A DNA stretch of 64,000 nucleotides from Luteimicrobium xylanilyticum (lineage in GTDB: Bacteria > Actinomycetota > Actinomycetes > Actinomycetales > Cellulomonadaceae), in NCBI RefSeq assembly GCF_009429125.1, contig NZ_CP045529.1:744001-808000 (forward strand). Reading direction: 5' to 3'. The position numbers and the translations under genes were made by a program. Position 1 is the first letter of the stretch. Every line of letters starts with the position of its first letter. This document shows, one piece after another, positions 26,999 through 36,508 of the stretch. The notes beneath the pieces are model-generated. The model was given only the letters and a program-made list of their open reading frames with translations, was not told the DNA's origin and made no database searches.

Positions 26999-27030
26999 TC
27001 GGCCGGCGCGAGCGACGAGAAGGGGAACGC

Positions 27031-28023
27031 GTGGCAACGATCCGGGACGTGGCCCGGCACGCAGGGGTGTCGGCGGGGACCGTGAGCAACGTCCTCAACC
27101 GTCCCGGGTACGTGAGCGTCGCGACGCGCGAGCGTGTGCTCCGCGCGATCACGGAGCTCGGCTTCCGGCCCACGCCGCACGCGCGGCAGTTCCGGCTCGG
27201 CCGGGAGCGCACCCTGGGCCTCGCCCTTGCGGACCTCGGCAACCCGTTCTTCGTGGACGTCGCGCTCGCGGCGGCCGACTACGCCCGGGACCTCGGAGTC
27301 GGCGTGATCATGGTGCACGACGCCAACGACGCGGTCGCCGAGCAGCAGAACCTCGACGTCCTGATCCAGCAGCGCGTGCACGGGATCATGGTCGCCCCGG
27401 TCGACGAGGCGAACCCCCGTCTCGAGGAGCTCCTCACCCAGGGCGTCCCGATCGTGTACGTCGACCGCATCTCGGGGGAGCGGCCGGTCTGCTTCGTCAC
27501 CATCGACAACCGCGCCGGCGGGCGCAAGGCCGCCGAGCACCTCGTCAGCCGGGGGCGGCGCCGACTCGCCTCCGCCGGTGGTCAGACCGCGTTCGCCCAG
27601 GTGACCGAGCGGTACGAGGGGTTCGTGGAAGGCGCCGCCGGCTCGGGAGCGACGGTCACGCGGCTGAGCTCGACGGACTGGACCATGGAGGACGGGCGCA
27701 GCCTGGCGGACACCATCGCGCGGATGCCGGCCTCGGAACGGCCCGACGGTGTCCTGGCCACGAACGACATGGTCGCCCTCGGCCTCCTGCACGGTCTCGT
27801 CGGGCACGGGATCGACGTCCCTCGGGACGTCGCGATCGTCGGCTTCGACGACCTGATCTGGGGGCGGGACGCGATCGTGCCCCTGACGTCCGTCCGGCAG
27901 GACCGGCGGGCGATCGGTGAGGCGGCCGTGCGTCTCCTCCTCGACGAGATCGACAACAGCGAGCACCACGAGCACAGCCACATCGTCCTCGAGCCGGAGC
28001 TCGTGGTCCGCAGCTCCACCTGA
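27031..28023 (+). CDS. LacI-family regulator of the RhaSTPQ-type operon
   Basis: A 330-residue protein starting with GTG after GAGAAGGGG. The N-terminal HTH (TIRDVARHAGVSAGTVSNVL) and hinge region are followed by a periplasmic-binding-like sensor domain (LALADLGNPFF, DGVLATNDMVALGLLHGL, IVGFDDL). The recognition helix GVSAGTVSNVLNRP is almost the same as in the LacI protein next to rhaI (GVSLGTVSNVLNRP), which predicts similar half-sites. This fits GGTTCA before this operon and GATTCA before rhaI. It sits inside the operon and probably autoregulates. Confidence 0.85.
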   Translation: MATIRDVARHAGVSAGTVSNVLNRPGYVSVATRERVLRAITELGFRPTPHARQFRLGRERTLGLALADLGNPFFVDVALAAADYARDLGVGVIMVHDANDAVAEQQNLDVLIQQRVHGIMVAPVDEANPRLEELLTQGVPIVYVDRISGERPVCFVTIDNRAGGRKAAEHLVSRGRRRLASAGGQTAFAQVTERYEGFVEGAAGSGATVTRLSSTDWTMEDGRSLADTIARMPASERPDGVLATNDMVALGLLHGLVGHGIDVPRDVAIVGFDDLIWGRDAIVPLTSVRQDRRAIGEAAVRLLLDEIDNSEHHEHSHIVLEPELVVRSST

Positions 28024-28122
28024 GCGGGCGCTCGTCTCCTCCGACCTACCACCGCCACCACCCCGTGGCATGCCGCACCGTGCCACGACGTGCCGTGCCC
28101 ATATCTGCCAAGGAGCATCGCC

Positions 28123-29118
28123 ATGCCTGAGATCAGCTCGCCCGCCGTCGTGACGGCGGAGCCGGGGGTCGCCGAGATCGCGACCGTCCGGCAGGACCGG
28201 GAGGTCGCCGACACCGGCGTCGTCGTGCGGTCCCACCTGTCCGGGATCAGCCCCGGCACCGATCGCTGGGTCCTCAACGGCCGGTACGTCTGGTACGACT
28301 GGCCGCGTCCTCACGTGGTCGGGTACCAGCGCGTCGGCGTCGTCGAGTCGGCCCCCGCGGGCAGCGGCTTCGAGGTCGGCCAGACCGTCGCGGCCACGGA
28401 GAGCCTGCCCTACGTGGGCGCGACCGCTGCGTGGGGCGGCCACGTCGCCCGGGCGGCGAGCGCCACGCACGAGGTCTTCGACGTCGAGGGCGTCGACCCG
28501 GTCGCGGCCTCGTTGTTCGTCACGGCGCAGGTCGGCGTCAACGCCGCGTCGCGGATCCTCGAGCCGCAGGGCCGACGCGTGGTCGTCGTGGGCGACGGCA
28601 TCATCGGTGCGTCGAGCGCCCTCGCAGCCCGCGCCCGAGGGGCGGAGGTGCTGGTCGTCGGGCACCGGGACGAGAGGCTCGGCCTGCTCGAGGCCGAGGG
28701 CGTGACCGTCTTCAACTCCCGCAGCGGCACCGGGACGAGTCCCCGTGACTTCGAACCGCGGTCGGCGATCGACACCGTGCAGAACGACGAGGCGTTCGCG
28801 CTGTGCATGGACGCGCTGCCCGAGGCTCACGCCGAGGTGGTGTTCAGCGGGCACTCGCCCGACGGCGCCCGGCACTGGGCGGACATGGCCGTGATGCAGC
28901 AGCGCGAGATCACCGCGCACTTCGTCGCCGGCTGGACCCGTGGCCGCCTGCTCGACACCCTCCAGCTCATGCGTGAGGGGCTGCTGCCCGTCGAGCGTCT
29001 CGTCGGGCACTCCGTCGCCACCACCCGGGCCGAGGTGGACGACCTGCTGACGCAGGTGGTCGCCGGCCGGGTGCCTGCCGTGTCGGCAGTGATCGGCTGG
29101 GACTGGGCCGAGCTCTGA
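28123..29118 (+). CDS. Medium-chain (MDR) alcohol dehydrogenase-like oxidoreductase
   Basis: 331 residues from the ATG at 28123, with AAGGAG about 7 nt upstream. The GroES-like half contains SGISPGTDRWVL and PHVVGYQRVGVVE. The Rossmann half has VVVVGDGIIGASSALAARARG. The usual catalytic zinc Cys is not visible in the SGISPGT region, as in the zinc-poor subgroup of this family. With the cupin and DUF4432 proteins it suggests the imported sugar is oxidised or epimerised before joining central pathways. Substrate unknown. A weak 7-bp stem (28064-28087) lies before it. Confidence 0.7.
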   Translation: MPEISSPAVVTAEPGVAEIATVRQDREVADTGVVVRSHLSGISPGTDRWVLNGRYVWYDWPRPHVVGYQRVGVVESAPAGSGFEVGQTVAATESLPYVGATAAWGGHVARAASATHEVFDVEGVDPVAASLFVTAQVGVNAASRILEPQGRRVVVVGDGIIGASSALAARARGAEVLVVGHRDERLGLLEAEGVTVFNSRSGTGTSPRDFEPRSAIDTVQNDEAFALCMDALPEAHAEVVFSGHSPDGARHWADMAVMQQREITAHFVAGWTRGRLLDTLQLMREGLLPVERLVGHSVATTRAEVDDLLTQVVAGRVPAVSAVIGWDWAEL

Positions 29119-29229
29119 CGACCGTGAAGGGGGCCGCGCGACAGGAAGGAGACCCCGCACCCCTGACCTACCGAGAACGTCCGTGACCTGGCTCAAACCG
29201 ACATGAAGTCCCAATGGAGGGATCTTTCG

Positions 29230-32200
29230 ATGAGCGAGACAGCGCAACACGCACGACGCACCACCCGACGGGTGACGGCCATCGGCTCCGCCGGTGCGCT
29301 CGTCGCCGTGATGTTCGGTACCACCACGACGACCGCGGAGGCGGCGACGACGCCGACCACGGCGTACAGCAACGGAGCATTCCACCTCGACGTCCCCGGC
29401 GTGGTCCGGGAGTCGAACATCGTGCTGGGGAGACCCAACACCGAGAACACCCAGGCGATCCCGCTCGGCAACGGCTCGCTCGGCGCCGCGGTCTGGGCGC
29501 AGGACGGGATGCGGATCCAGCTGAACCGGGACGACACGTTCCCGGACCGCAAGTCACCCGGCAGGGTGGACGTCCCGGGCCTGAGCGCGATGACGAAGGC
29601 GTCCGACTACCACGCATCGCTCGACCTCTACACCGGCACGTACACGCAGCAGGGCGGGGGGATCACCGCCAAGACGTACGTGCGGGCCGACAAGGACGAG
29701 CTCGTGGTCGACGTGACTGGCGTCCCTGCGAACTCGACCCAGACGGCGACCGCGAACCTGTGGAAGGGCCGCACGCCGACCGCCGCCGTGTCGTCCGACA
29801 AGACGACCGCGTCGCTCGCCGAGACCTGGAAGGACAGCTCGACCGGGGGTTCGGGGGCGACCTTCGGGTCCCTTCTCGCGCTCACCGCGTCCGGCAGCGT
29901 GAGCGCGTCGGTCGTGAGCTCCCAGAAGGTCGCGATCAGCTTCAAGGCCGACTCCCAGGGCTCCTACCGGCTGCTCGTCGGCGCCCCGAGCTGGAAGGGC
30001 GGCGACGGCGCGGCCACGGGAGCCCAGCTCGTGCGGGGTGACGCCGGCAAGACGTCCGCGCAGCTCTCCTCGGCGCACACCGCCTGGTGGTCGTCGTACT
30101 GGAACGGCGTCAAGCTCGTGCAGCTGTCGTCGTCCGACGGCGAGGCGCAGTACATGGAGAACCTGCGCACCCTGTTCCTGTACCAGCAGGCCAGCCTGAT
30201 GCGCGGGCAGTACCCGGGTTCGCAGGCCGGTGCGGCGCCGCTCTTCTCGGCGTTCGAGGACCAGCACACCTGGGTCCCGGCGGACTACTGGTTCTGGAAC
30301 ATCCGGCAGCAGATCGCGGCCAACATCAGCTCCGGCGCAGCCGCGCTCAACACGAGCATCTTCACGCTCTACACGGACAACCTGGCGAGCAACGAGGCGT
30401 GGACCCGGTCGCACGTGCCCGGGACGCAGGGGGTCTGCGTGCCGGAGACCATGCGGTACAACGGCGGCGGCGACTACGGGGGCTGGAACGCCAACCGGTC
30501 GTGCGACACCACCATCACGCCGTCGTTCAACTCGCAGACGTTCTCCACGGGCGCCGAGGTCGTGTACTGGGTCTGGCGGCAGTACCAGCAGACCCACGAC
30601 ACCGCGCTGCTGAACCAGGCGTACCCGCTGATGAAGTCGGTGGCCCAGTTCCTGCTCAGCATCGGGACCGTGGGCAGCGACGGCAAGCTCCACTTCACCG
30701 GCAACGAGCACGAGAACCAGTGGGCCGTGAAGGACCCGAGCATGCTCGTCGCCGCGATGACGACGGTGCTGCCGATCATCGGCGACGTCGCGACGTCGCT
30801 CGGCAAGGACGCGAGCCTGGTCACGCAGATCGACGCAGCGGTCAAGCAGCTCCCGGGGCTCCCGCGCACGGACTCCGCGACGCACTCGCAGGTCGTGGAG
30901 AACAACAGCAAGGACTCCGACTCGGGCTGGGTGCTCGCGTACTCGGCGAACCCGAGCGCGTCCCTGCACAACGTGGAGAACACCCAGCTCGAGTCGATCT
31001 GGCCGTTCGGCCTGATCGGCGACCAGTCGGGGAGCCTGCACGACCTGGGCGTGCGCTCGTACGAGTCGCGCAGCTTCAAGGCGAGCAACGACTGGGACTA
31101 CGACGCGTTGTACGCGGCGCGGCTCGGGCTCTCGAGCGAGATCGCCCCCGTGCTCAAGGCCGGCGTGCAGAAGTTCCAGATCTACCCGAACGGGCTCTCG
31201 ACAGAGGCCGGGATCGACTTCTACAACGAGCAGACCGGCAACGTCGCGGAGACGATCAACGAGGCGCTGCTCCAGGACTACGACGGCACGCTGCGGATCG
31301 CTCCCGCCTGGCCGTCGTCGTGGGACGCCTCGGGCTCGGTGGCGACGCTCCACAAGAGCACCGTCGACGTCCAGTACTCGGGCGGCGCGCTGCGGACGGT
31401 CCTCTACGAGGCCGGCGAGACGACGTCCCAGGCGATCCGCAACCCCTGGTCGGGCAAGCAGATCAAGGTCGTCGACGTGACCTCGGGCGCCACCGTCGTG
31501 AACCCGACGACGGCGAGCACGATCACCGTCGCGGCGACGGCTGGTCACACGTACCTGGTCGAGCCGACCTCGGCGCTCACCACCGACCTGCCCTACGCCG
31601 CGGTGAGCGGGACGGCGGCCGCCGCCGCCCGGCACTTCGGTCCGGTCCAGATCGGCCTCGACCCGCGCGGCACGGCGGCCCCGTTCGCCTCGCTGTTCGA
31701 CAACGCGGGGGTCACCGCGGACGACACCACGGACGTCGGCAACCTCGACGGTGGCACCGCCAGCCTGTCGCTCGCCGCGCTCGCCTCGGCGGGTGCCAGC
31801 CCCGGCAAGCAGGTGACCGTGGGCGGGGTCGCGTTCACGTGGCCGAAGACCGCGCTCGGTGACGGGACGCCGGACAACGTCGTCGCGCACGGGCAACGGG
31901 TGTCGATCGGTGCCAAGGGCTCGACCCTGAGCTTCCTCGTCGCCGCGACGTACGGCCCGGCGAGCGGCACGGGGACCGTGCACTACACGGACGGCTCGTC
32001 GCAGCAGTTCACGCTCGGGAGCAAGGACTGGCTCGACGGGATCGGCAGCCCGGGTCTCACGCTCGGGTACTCGAACCGCACGGGCAACACGAAGTACGAC
32101 AGGCCGGCGTACCTCAACGTGGTCAAGGTGCCCGTGAGCGCGAGCAAGACGGTCTCGGACGTCGCGCTGCCGGACGTGAGCGCGGCCGCCGGTGCGGGTG

Positions 32201-32238
32201 TCGCGACGCTGCACGTCTTCGGTGTGCAGCTGAGCTGA
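29230..32238 (+). CDS. Secreted GH95-like glycosidase (paralog of 830-4189)
   Basis: 1002 residues from the ATG at 29230, chosen because GGAGGG lies about 8 nt upstream. A signal peptide ends near AEA-ATT (residue ~39). The domain order matches the paralog: N-terminal beta domain (AIPLGNGSLGAAVW, IQLNRDDTFPD), (alpha/alpha)6 barrel (TGNEHENQWAVKDPS, FSTGAEVVYWVW), and a LFDNAGVT-type beta-sandwich ending HVFGVQL. It lacks the terminal Ig-like module. Large parts are nearly identical in protein sequence. It follows the rhamnose-type importer operon in the same direction by 111 bp, so it may release the sugar that the importer takes up. The exact glycosidic bond is unknown. Confidence 0.6.
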   Translation: MSETAQHARRTTRRVTAIGSAGALVAVMFGTTTTTAEAATTPTTAYSNGAFHLDVPGVVRESNIVLGRPNTENTQAIPLGNGSLGAAVWAQDGMRIQLNRDDTFPDRKSPGRVDVPGLSAMTKASDYHASLDLYTGTYTQQGGGITAKTYVRADKDELVVDVTGVPANSTQTATANLWKGRTPTAAVSSDKTTASLAETWKDSSTGGSGATFGSLLALTASGSVSASVVSSQKVAISFKADSQGSYRLLVGAPSWKGGDGAATGAQLVRGDAGKTSAQLSSAHTAWWSSYWNGVKLVQLSSSDGEAQYMENLRTLFLYQQASLMRGQYPGSQAGAAPLFSAFEDQHTWVPADYWFWNIRQQIAANISSGAAALNTSIFTLYTDNLASNEAWTRSHVPGTQGVCVPETMRYNGGGDYGGWNANRSCDTTITPSFNSQTFSTGAEVVYWVWRQYQQTHDTALLNQAYPLMKSVAQFLLSIGTVGSDGKLHFTGNEHENQWAVKDPSMLVAAMTTVLPIIGDVATSLGKDASLVTQIDAAVKQLPGLPRTDSATHSQVVENNSKDSDSGWVLAYSANPSASLHNVENTQLESIWPFGLIGDQSGSLHDLGVRSYESRSFKASNDWDYDALYAARLGLSSEIAPVLKAGVQKFQIYPNGLSTEAGIDFYNEQTGNVAETINEALLQDYDGTLRIAPAWPSSWDASGSVATLHKSTVDVQYSGGALRTVLYEAGETTSQAIRNPWSGKQIKVVDVTSGATVVNPTTASTITVAATAGHTYLVEPTSALTTDLPYAAVSGTAAAAARHFGPVQIGLDPRGTAAPFASLFDNAGVTADDTTDVGNLDGGTASLSLAALASAGASPGKQVTVGGVAFTWPKTALGDGTPDNVVAHGQRVSIGAKGSTLSFLVAATYGPASGTGTVHYTDGSSQQFTLGSKDWLDGIGSPGLTLGYSNRTGNTKYDRPAYLNVVKVPVSASKTVSDVALPDVSAAAGAGVATLHVFGVQLS

Positions 32239-32263
32239 CCCGTCGGGTCGGCCGGGACGACAC

Positions 32264-32299
32264 GGCGGCACCCTGCCCTCTCCGGGGGAGGGTGCCGCC
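32264..32299. terminator. Bidirectional terminator between the GH95-like and MocR genes
   Basis: GGCGGCACCCT (32264-32274) pairs with AGGGTGCCGCC (32289-32299), with further pairing possible outside. It lies between the two convergent stops. Confidence 0.75.
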
Positions 32300-32313
32300 T
32301 CGTCGTCGGACCG

Positions 32314-33702
32314 TCAGGCGCCGACGAGCTCGGCGATGACCCGGGCGGCGTCGTCGAGCAGCGCCGGCGGGTGCCAGAGCGGCAGCCGGAGCCGGGACCG
32401 GTGCCCCCCGTGCGGGGAGAAGGCCGGGCCCGCCGTGAGCAGGACGTCGCGCGCGAGGGCGCGCTGCGCGAGCTGCACCGCGTCCGTGCCGGTCTCGACC
32501 CACAGCCCGGCTCCGCCTGCCGGGTCCCACCACGTCCACGCCGGCAGCCGCTCCTGCAGCACGCGGGTGGTCTCGCGGAGCTGCCGGTCGAGGAGGTCCC
32601 GCCGTGCGTCGCGTTCCTCGGCCAGGGCGGGGAGCAGGAGCAGCGCGACCAGCTGGTCCGTGACCGGACCGCCGAGGTCCACGGCCCGGCGCAGGTCCGT
32701 CATGCGGGAGACGAGCTCGCGGGGACCGTCGAGCCAGCCGACGCGCAAGCCGCCCCAGAACAGCTTCGACAACGTGCCGACGGTCACCAGCCGGTCGGGC
32801 GCGACGAGCCCTTCGAGTCCCGGCAGCCTACCCGAGCGGACGCGTGCGAGGTCCGCCTGCGACTGGTCGTCGACCACGACCACGCCGTGCCGGTCCGCGA
32901 TCGCGGCGAGCGCACGTCGTCGGGCGGTATCCGTGTGGGCGCCCGTCGGGTTGTGCAGCGACGGCTGGACGTAGAGGAGGTCCGCTCCGGAGAGCACCGA
33001 GTCGAGGTGGTCGAGGTCGAGGCCGTGGGGCCCGAAGGGGACGCCGACGACCCGGCTGCCGCTCAGCGCCAGCGCCTCGAGCGCGCCGCGGTACGTGGGG
33101 TCCTCGACCACGGTCACGCTTCCCGGCCCCGCGAGCGCGGTGGCCACGAGCCACAGGGCCTGCTGCGAGCCGGCCGTCACCATGAGCCGCGCCGCCGCGG
33201 CGTCGGACCGGTCCCCGTGCAGCTCGGTCGCGAGCGCGGTCCGGAGCTCGGGCAGGCCCGCGGGGTGGTAGCCGGGCTCGCGCAGGTGGTGGGTGCGCAG
33301 GAGCCGCTCCACCTCGGGCAGCACGGACGCGATGCGCGCGGAGCCGGGCAGCGCGCCGGACGACAGGTCGAGGCGGGGCCCCGCGCCGTCGAACGAACGC
33401 AGGCGGCCACCCCCGGGCGGACGGTGCCCGCCCGGCCGGCTCACGTAGGTGCCCGAGCCGCCACGGGTGACCAGCCGACCGCTGCGCTCGAGCCGGGTGT
33501 AGGCGCCGGACACGGTGCCGCGCGCGACCCCGAGGACCTGGGCGAGCTCGCGCTGCCCCGGCATCCGCCAACCCGCCGGCAGGTGGGCGCCGTCGACGAG
33601 CTCGGCGAGCGCGTCGCACAGGGCGGCCTGCGGCATCGCGTCGTCGAGCCGCCAGGCGCCGAGCAGGCGGGCGATCCGTTCGGCCTCGATCGTGGTGCGC
33701 AC
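32314..33702 (-). CDS. MocR-type regulator (GntR HTH fused to aminotransferase-like domain)
   Basis: 462 residues from a GTG at 33702 with a GGGGG-type site; longer in-frame extensions read through the divergent promoter and are rejected. The GntR winged helix is at ~25-90 ([20 protein letters not shown]). The rest is a fold-type I PLP aminotransferase-like domain with NPTGAH and the lysine motif [15 protein letters not shown], so PLP binding is likely. Divergent MocR proteins commonly control the neighbouring operon. Here that is the Tm-1-like / PEP-hydrolase-like / cupin operon, with an inverted repeat between. Confidence 0.85.
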   Translation of the reverse strand: MRTTIEAERIARLLGAWRLDDAMPQAALCDALAELVDGAHLPAGWRMPGQRELAQVLGVARGTVSGAYTRLERSGRLVTRGGSGTYVSRPGGHRPPGGGRLRSFDGAGPRLDLSSGALPGSARIASVLPEVERLLRTHHLREPGYHPAGLPELRTALATELHGDRSDAAAARLMVTAGSQQALWLVATALAGPGSVTVVEDPTYRGALEALALSGSRVVGVPFGPHGLDLDHLDSVLSGADLLYVQPSLHNPTGAHTDTARRRALAAIADRHGVVVVDDQSQADLARVRSGRLPGLEGLVAPDRLVTVGTLSKLFWGGLRVGWLDGPRELVSRMTDLRRAVDLGGPVTDQLVALLLLPALAEERDARRDLLDRQLRETTRVLQERLPAWTWWDPAGGAGLWVETGTDAVQLAQRALARDVLLTAGPAFSPHGGHRSRLRLPLWHPPALLDDAARVIAELVGA

Positions 33703-33720
33703 CGCTGCCCCCTGAGCTGC

Positions 33721-33748
33721 GTGGTCCGGTTTCCTCCAAGTGGACCAC
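33721..33748. promoter_or_regulatory. Inverted repeat in the MocR / Tm-1-like divergent promoter
   Basis: GTGGTCC (33721-33727) and GGACCAC (33742-33748) are separated by 14 nt, placing the half-sites two helical turns apart. This fits a dimeric GntR/MocR operator, 19 nt upstream of the MocR GTG. Confidence 0.6.
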
Positions 33749-33832
33749 ACCCAACGCCGGTCACCGTCCGACGATGGACGCAGGGCTCGAGGACGAGCGA
33801 AGGCCTCGACGACGAGAGGACGGTGGAAGCAC

Positions 33833-35095
33833 ATGGCGACCGTGGTGCTGATCGGCACGATGGACACCAAGGGCCAGGAGTACGCATGGCTCGCGGACCG
33901 GGTCCGCGAGCACGGCGCCGAGGTGCTCACGGTGGACGTCGGGACGTTCTCGAACGAGCAGGCGGACGTGCCTGCGGCCGACGTCGCGAAGGCCGGCGGC
34001 CACGACCTCGCGGAGCTGCGCAGCGCGGAAGACCGCGGGGCCGCGATGCAGGCGATGGCGGACGGCGCAGCGGCCGTCGTGCTCGACCTCGCCACCGACG
34101 GGCGGCTCGACGCCGTCCTGGCCGTCGGCGGCTCGGGCGGTTCCTCCGTCGCGGCGCACGCGATGCGCGCGCTGCCGGTGGGGACCCCGAAGCTGCTCGT
34201 CTCGACCATGGCGTCGGGCGACGTGTCGCCGTACGTGGGCGAGGTCGACCTGACGATCATGTACTCGGTGGTCGACGTGGCCGGCATCAACTCGGTCTCG
34301 GCGCAGGTCTTCGGCAACGCCGCCGCCGCTGCCGCGGGGATGGCGCGCGAGCACGAGGCGCGCGCGGCACGGGCCTACGAGGAGGAGCACCGCCCGCTCG
34401 TCGGGCTGACGATGTTCGGGCTCACGACCCCGGCCGTCGACGAGGCCCGCGCGGTGCTCGACTGGCTCGGCTACGAGCCCCTCGTCTTCCACGCGACGGG
34501 CTCGGGCGGGGGCGCCCTCGAGAAGCTCGTGCGCGACGGACGGCTCGTCGGGGTCGCCGACCTCACCACCACGGAGCTCGCGGACGAGCTCGTCGGGGGC
34601 GTGCTGACCGCCGGTCCGGACCGGCTCGAGGCCGCGGGCCGTGCGGGGCTGCCGCAGGTCGTCTCCGTGGGTGCCGTCGACATGGTCAACTTCGGACCCC
34701 GCGGCACCGTCCCGGCCGCCTTCGACGACCGCCGCTTCGTGATCCACAACCCCACCGTGACGCTCATGCGGACGACCGCGGAGGAGAACGCCGAGCTGGG
34801 CCGGACCATCGCCGCCAAGCTGGCGGCGGCGACGGGCCCGGTGGTGCTCGTGCTCCCGCGCGGCGGGGTGAGCGGGATCGACGTGGAGGGCGGCCCGTTC
34901 TGGGACCCGGAGGCCGACGAGGCGCTCTTCACGACGCTGCACGAGGCCCTCGACGGTACCGACGTGGAGGTCGTCGACGTCGACGCGAACATCAACGACG
35001 CGGGCTTCGGGCGGGCTGCCGCCGAGCGCCTGCACGAGCTCGTCCAGGCCGGTGCGCAGTCGAGCGCCGACCCCGAGAAGGAGGAGGACCGGTAG
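33833..35095 (+). CDS. Tm-1-like ATP-binding domain protein (UPF0261)
   Basis: A 420-residue cytosolic protein that begins with the family signature [18 protein letters not shown] and has [16 protein letters not shown] and a second half with [13 protein letters not shown]. The ATG at 33833 follows GGTGGAAG. The family is named after the N-terminal domain of tomato Tm-1, which inhibits tobamovirus replication; bacterial members are uncharacterised. The stop shares one base with the GTG of the next gene, whose product resembles the C-terminal TIM-barrel of Tm-1. The two bacterial genes thus look like a split version of the fused eukaryotic protein. Confidence 0.85.
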   Translation: MATVVLIGTMDTKGQEYAWLADRVREHGAEVLTVDVGTFSNEQADVPAADVAKAGGHDLAELRSAEDRGAAMQAMADGAAAVVLDLATDGRLDAVLAVGGSGGSSVAAHAMRALPVGTPKLLVSTMASGDVSPYVGEVDLTIMYSVVDVAGINSVSAQVFGNAAAAAAGMAREHEARAARAYEEEHRPLVGLTMFGLTTPAVDEARAVLDWLGYEPLVFHATGSGGGALEKLVRDGRLVGVADLTTTELADELVGGVLTAGPDRLEAAGRAGLPQVVSVGAVDMVNFGPRGTVPAAFDDRRFVIHNPTVTLMRTTAEENAELGRTIAAKLAAATGPVVLVLPRGGVSGIDVEGGPFWDPEADEALFTTLHEALDGTDVEVVDVDANINDAGFGRAAAERLHELVQAGAQSSADPEKEEDR

Positions 35096-35922
35096 TGGAA
35101 CGCACAGAGGCGCTCGAGCGGCTCGCCGCGACCGTGGCCGAAGGGCGCGCGGTGATCGGGGGAGGGGCCGGGACCGGCATCTCCGCGAAGTCGGCGGAGG
35201 CCGGCGGCATCGACCTGCTGATCATCTACAACTCGGGTCGCTACCGCATGGCGGGGCGTGGCTCGCTGGCCGGTCTGCTGGCCTACGGCGACGCCAACGC
35301 GATCGTCATGGAGATGGCCGACGAGGTCCTCCCCGTCGTCAAGGACACGCCTGTGCTCGCGGGCGTCAACGGCACGGACCCCTTCCGCGTGATGGGCACG
35401 TTCCTCGACGACGTGGCCCGCAAGGGGTTCACGGGCGTGCAGAACTTCCCGACCGTCGGACTGATCGACGGGGTCTTCCGCCAGAACCTGGAGGAGACCG
35501 GCATGGGCTTCGGCCTCGAGGTCGAGATGATCGCCGCAGCGCACGAGCGCGGGCTGCTCACGAGCCCGTACGTGTTCGACGTGGACCAGGCGCGTGCGAT
35601 GACGGAGGCCGGGGCGGACGTCCTCGTGCCGCACATGGGCCTGACGACGAAGGGCTCGATCGGCGCGAGCACGGCGCTCACGCTCGACGCGTGCGTCGAG
35701 CGGATCCAGGAGATGCGCGACGCCGCGGTCGAGGTGAACCCGGACGTCCTGGTGCTGTGCCACGGCGGCCCGATCGCCGAGCCCGAGGACGCGGCCTACG
35801 TGCTGGAGCGCACCCGCGGCGTCGTGGGCTTCTTCGGCGCGAGCTCGATCGAGCGGCTGCCGACCGAGGTCGGGATCCGCAAGCAGACCGAGGCGTTCAA
35901 GGCGATCGGCACGGGCCGGTGA
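35095..35922 (+). CDS. Phosphoenolpyruvate hydrolase-like TIM-barrel protein
   Basis: A 275-residue protein starting with GTG that overlaps the upstream TAG by one base, with AAGGAGGAGG upstream. It has [33 protein letters not shown] and [20 protein letters not shown], typical of the TIM-barrel family named after PEP hydrolase-like enzymes. The same domain forms the C-terminal half of Tm-1-type proteins in plants and fungi. The reaction is unproven. The fused counterparts suggest the two proteins work as a complex or on one substrate. Confidence 0.82.
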   Translation: MERTEALERLAATVAEGRAVIGGGAGTGISAKSAEAGGIDLLIIYNSGRYRMAGRGSLAGLLAYGDANAIVMEMADEVLPVVKDTPVLAGVNGTDPFRVMGTFLDDVARKGFTGVQNFPTVGLIDGVFRQNLEETGMGFGLEVEMIAAAHERGLLTSPYVFDVDQARAMTEAGADVLVPHMGLTTKGSIGASTALTLDACVERIQEMRDAAVEVNPDVLVLCHGGPIAEPEDAAYVLERTRGVVGFFGASSIERLPTEVGIRKQTEAFKAIGTGR

Positions 35923-35969
35923 GCGTGCGCGCCGCGGGCGCGGACGGGACCCCCGAGGAGAGGAACGAG

Positions 35970-36383
35970 ATGACTTCCGTGCAGCGACCCCAGGACCTCC
36001 CCACCGAGGTCTTCGACTGGGGCACCATCAAGTGGGGCGTGACCCCCGACCGACAGTCGGGTGCCCCGCTGACCGTCGGCGACGTCGTCGTCTACCCGAC
36101 GCGGGGCCACGACGAGCACACGCACCCCGACTCCGACGAGGTGCTGTACTTCGTCGACGGCGAGGGCGTCCAGACGGTCGGCGACTCCGGCCCGATCCCG
36201 GTCGCCGCCGGCGACTTCGTCTTCGTGCCGCGCGGCACGGTGCACTCGACGTTCAACACGGGCTGGCGCCCGCTGCGGTTCGTCGCTACCTACGTGCCGG
36301 GCGGCGCCGAGGCAGCCCTGCGCGAGGCTCCGGACCACGTGCAGCTGCCTCCGGGCGAGGTGCCCGTGTGGGTGCGCTCCTGA
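35970..36383 (+). CDS. Small cupin-domain protein
   Basis: A 137-residue single-domain cupin with metal-ligand pattern HDEHTHPDSDEVLYFVDG and a second motif PRGTVHSTFN. GAGAGGAACG precedes the ATG. It is the third gene of the Tm-1-like operon and ends at a strong terminator. It may be an isomerase, dioxygenase-like or ligand-binding accessory protein for the same unknown pathway. Confidence 0.8.
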   Translation: MTSVQRPQDLPTEVFDWGTIKWGVTPDRQSGAPLTVGDVVVYPTRGHDEHTHPDSDEVLYFVDGEGVQTVGDSGPIPVAAGDFVFVPRGTVHSTFNTGWRPLRFVATYVPGGAEAALREAPDHVQLPPGEVPVWVRS

Positions 36384-36405
36384 CGGAGCCCCCTCCCAGA
36401 CCGGC

Positions 36406-36450
36406 GCGCACCGTCGGACCGGCCCGCCCCCTGCCGGCCCGACGGTGCGC
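36406..36450 (+). terminator. Terminator after the Tm-1-like operon
   Basis: 18-nt arms (36406-36423 and 36433-36450) pair with a single mismatch around a 9-nt loop, just past the cupin stop. Confidence 0.8.
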
Positions 36451-36461
36451 GTCTTCGTGCG

Positions 36462-36504
36462 GTGCGAGGCGCGGGACCGTCGAGGGACGTCCCGCGCCTC
36501 GCAC
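36462..36504 (-). terminator. Terminator after the multidomain GH43 gene
   Basis: Perfect 16-bp arms (36462-36477 and 36489-36504) with an 11-nt loop, next to the stop at 36509. Together with the hairpin at 36406-36450 it insulates two convergent units. Confidence 0.8.
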
Positions 36505-36508
36505 GGTG

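Noticed and set aside
32371-35922. Plus-strand frame of about 1180 codons that includes the PEP-hydrolase-like protein at its end
   Set aside because: Only the last 275 residues are a real protein with its own GTG and ribosome site; the rest is antisense to MocR and out of frame with the Tm-1-like gene.
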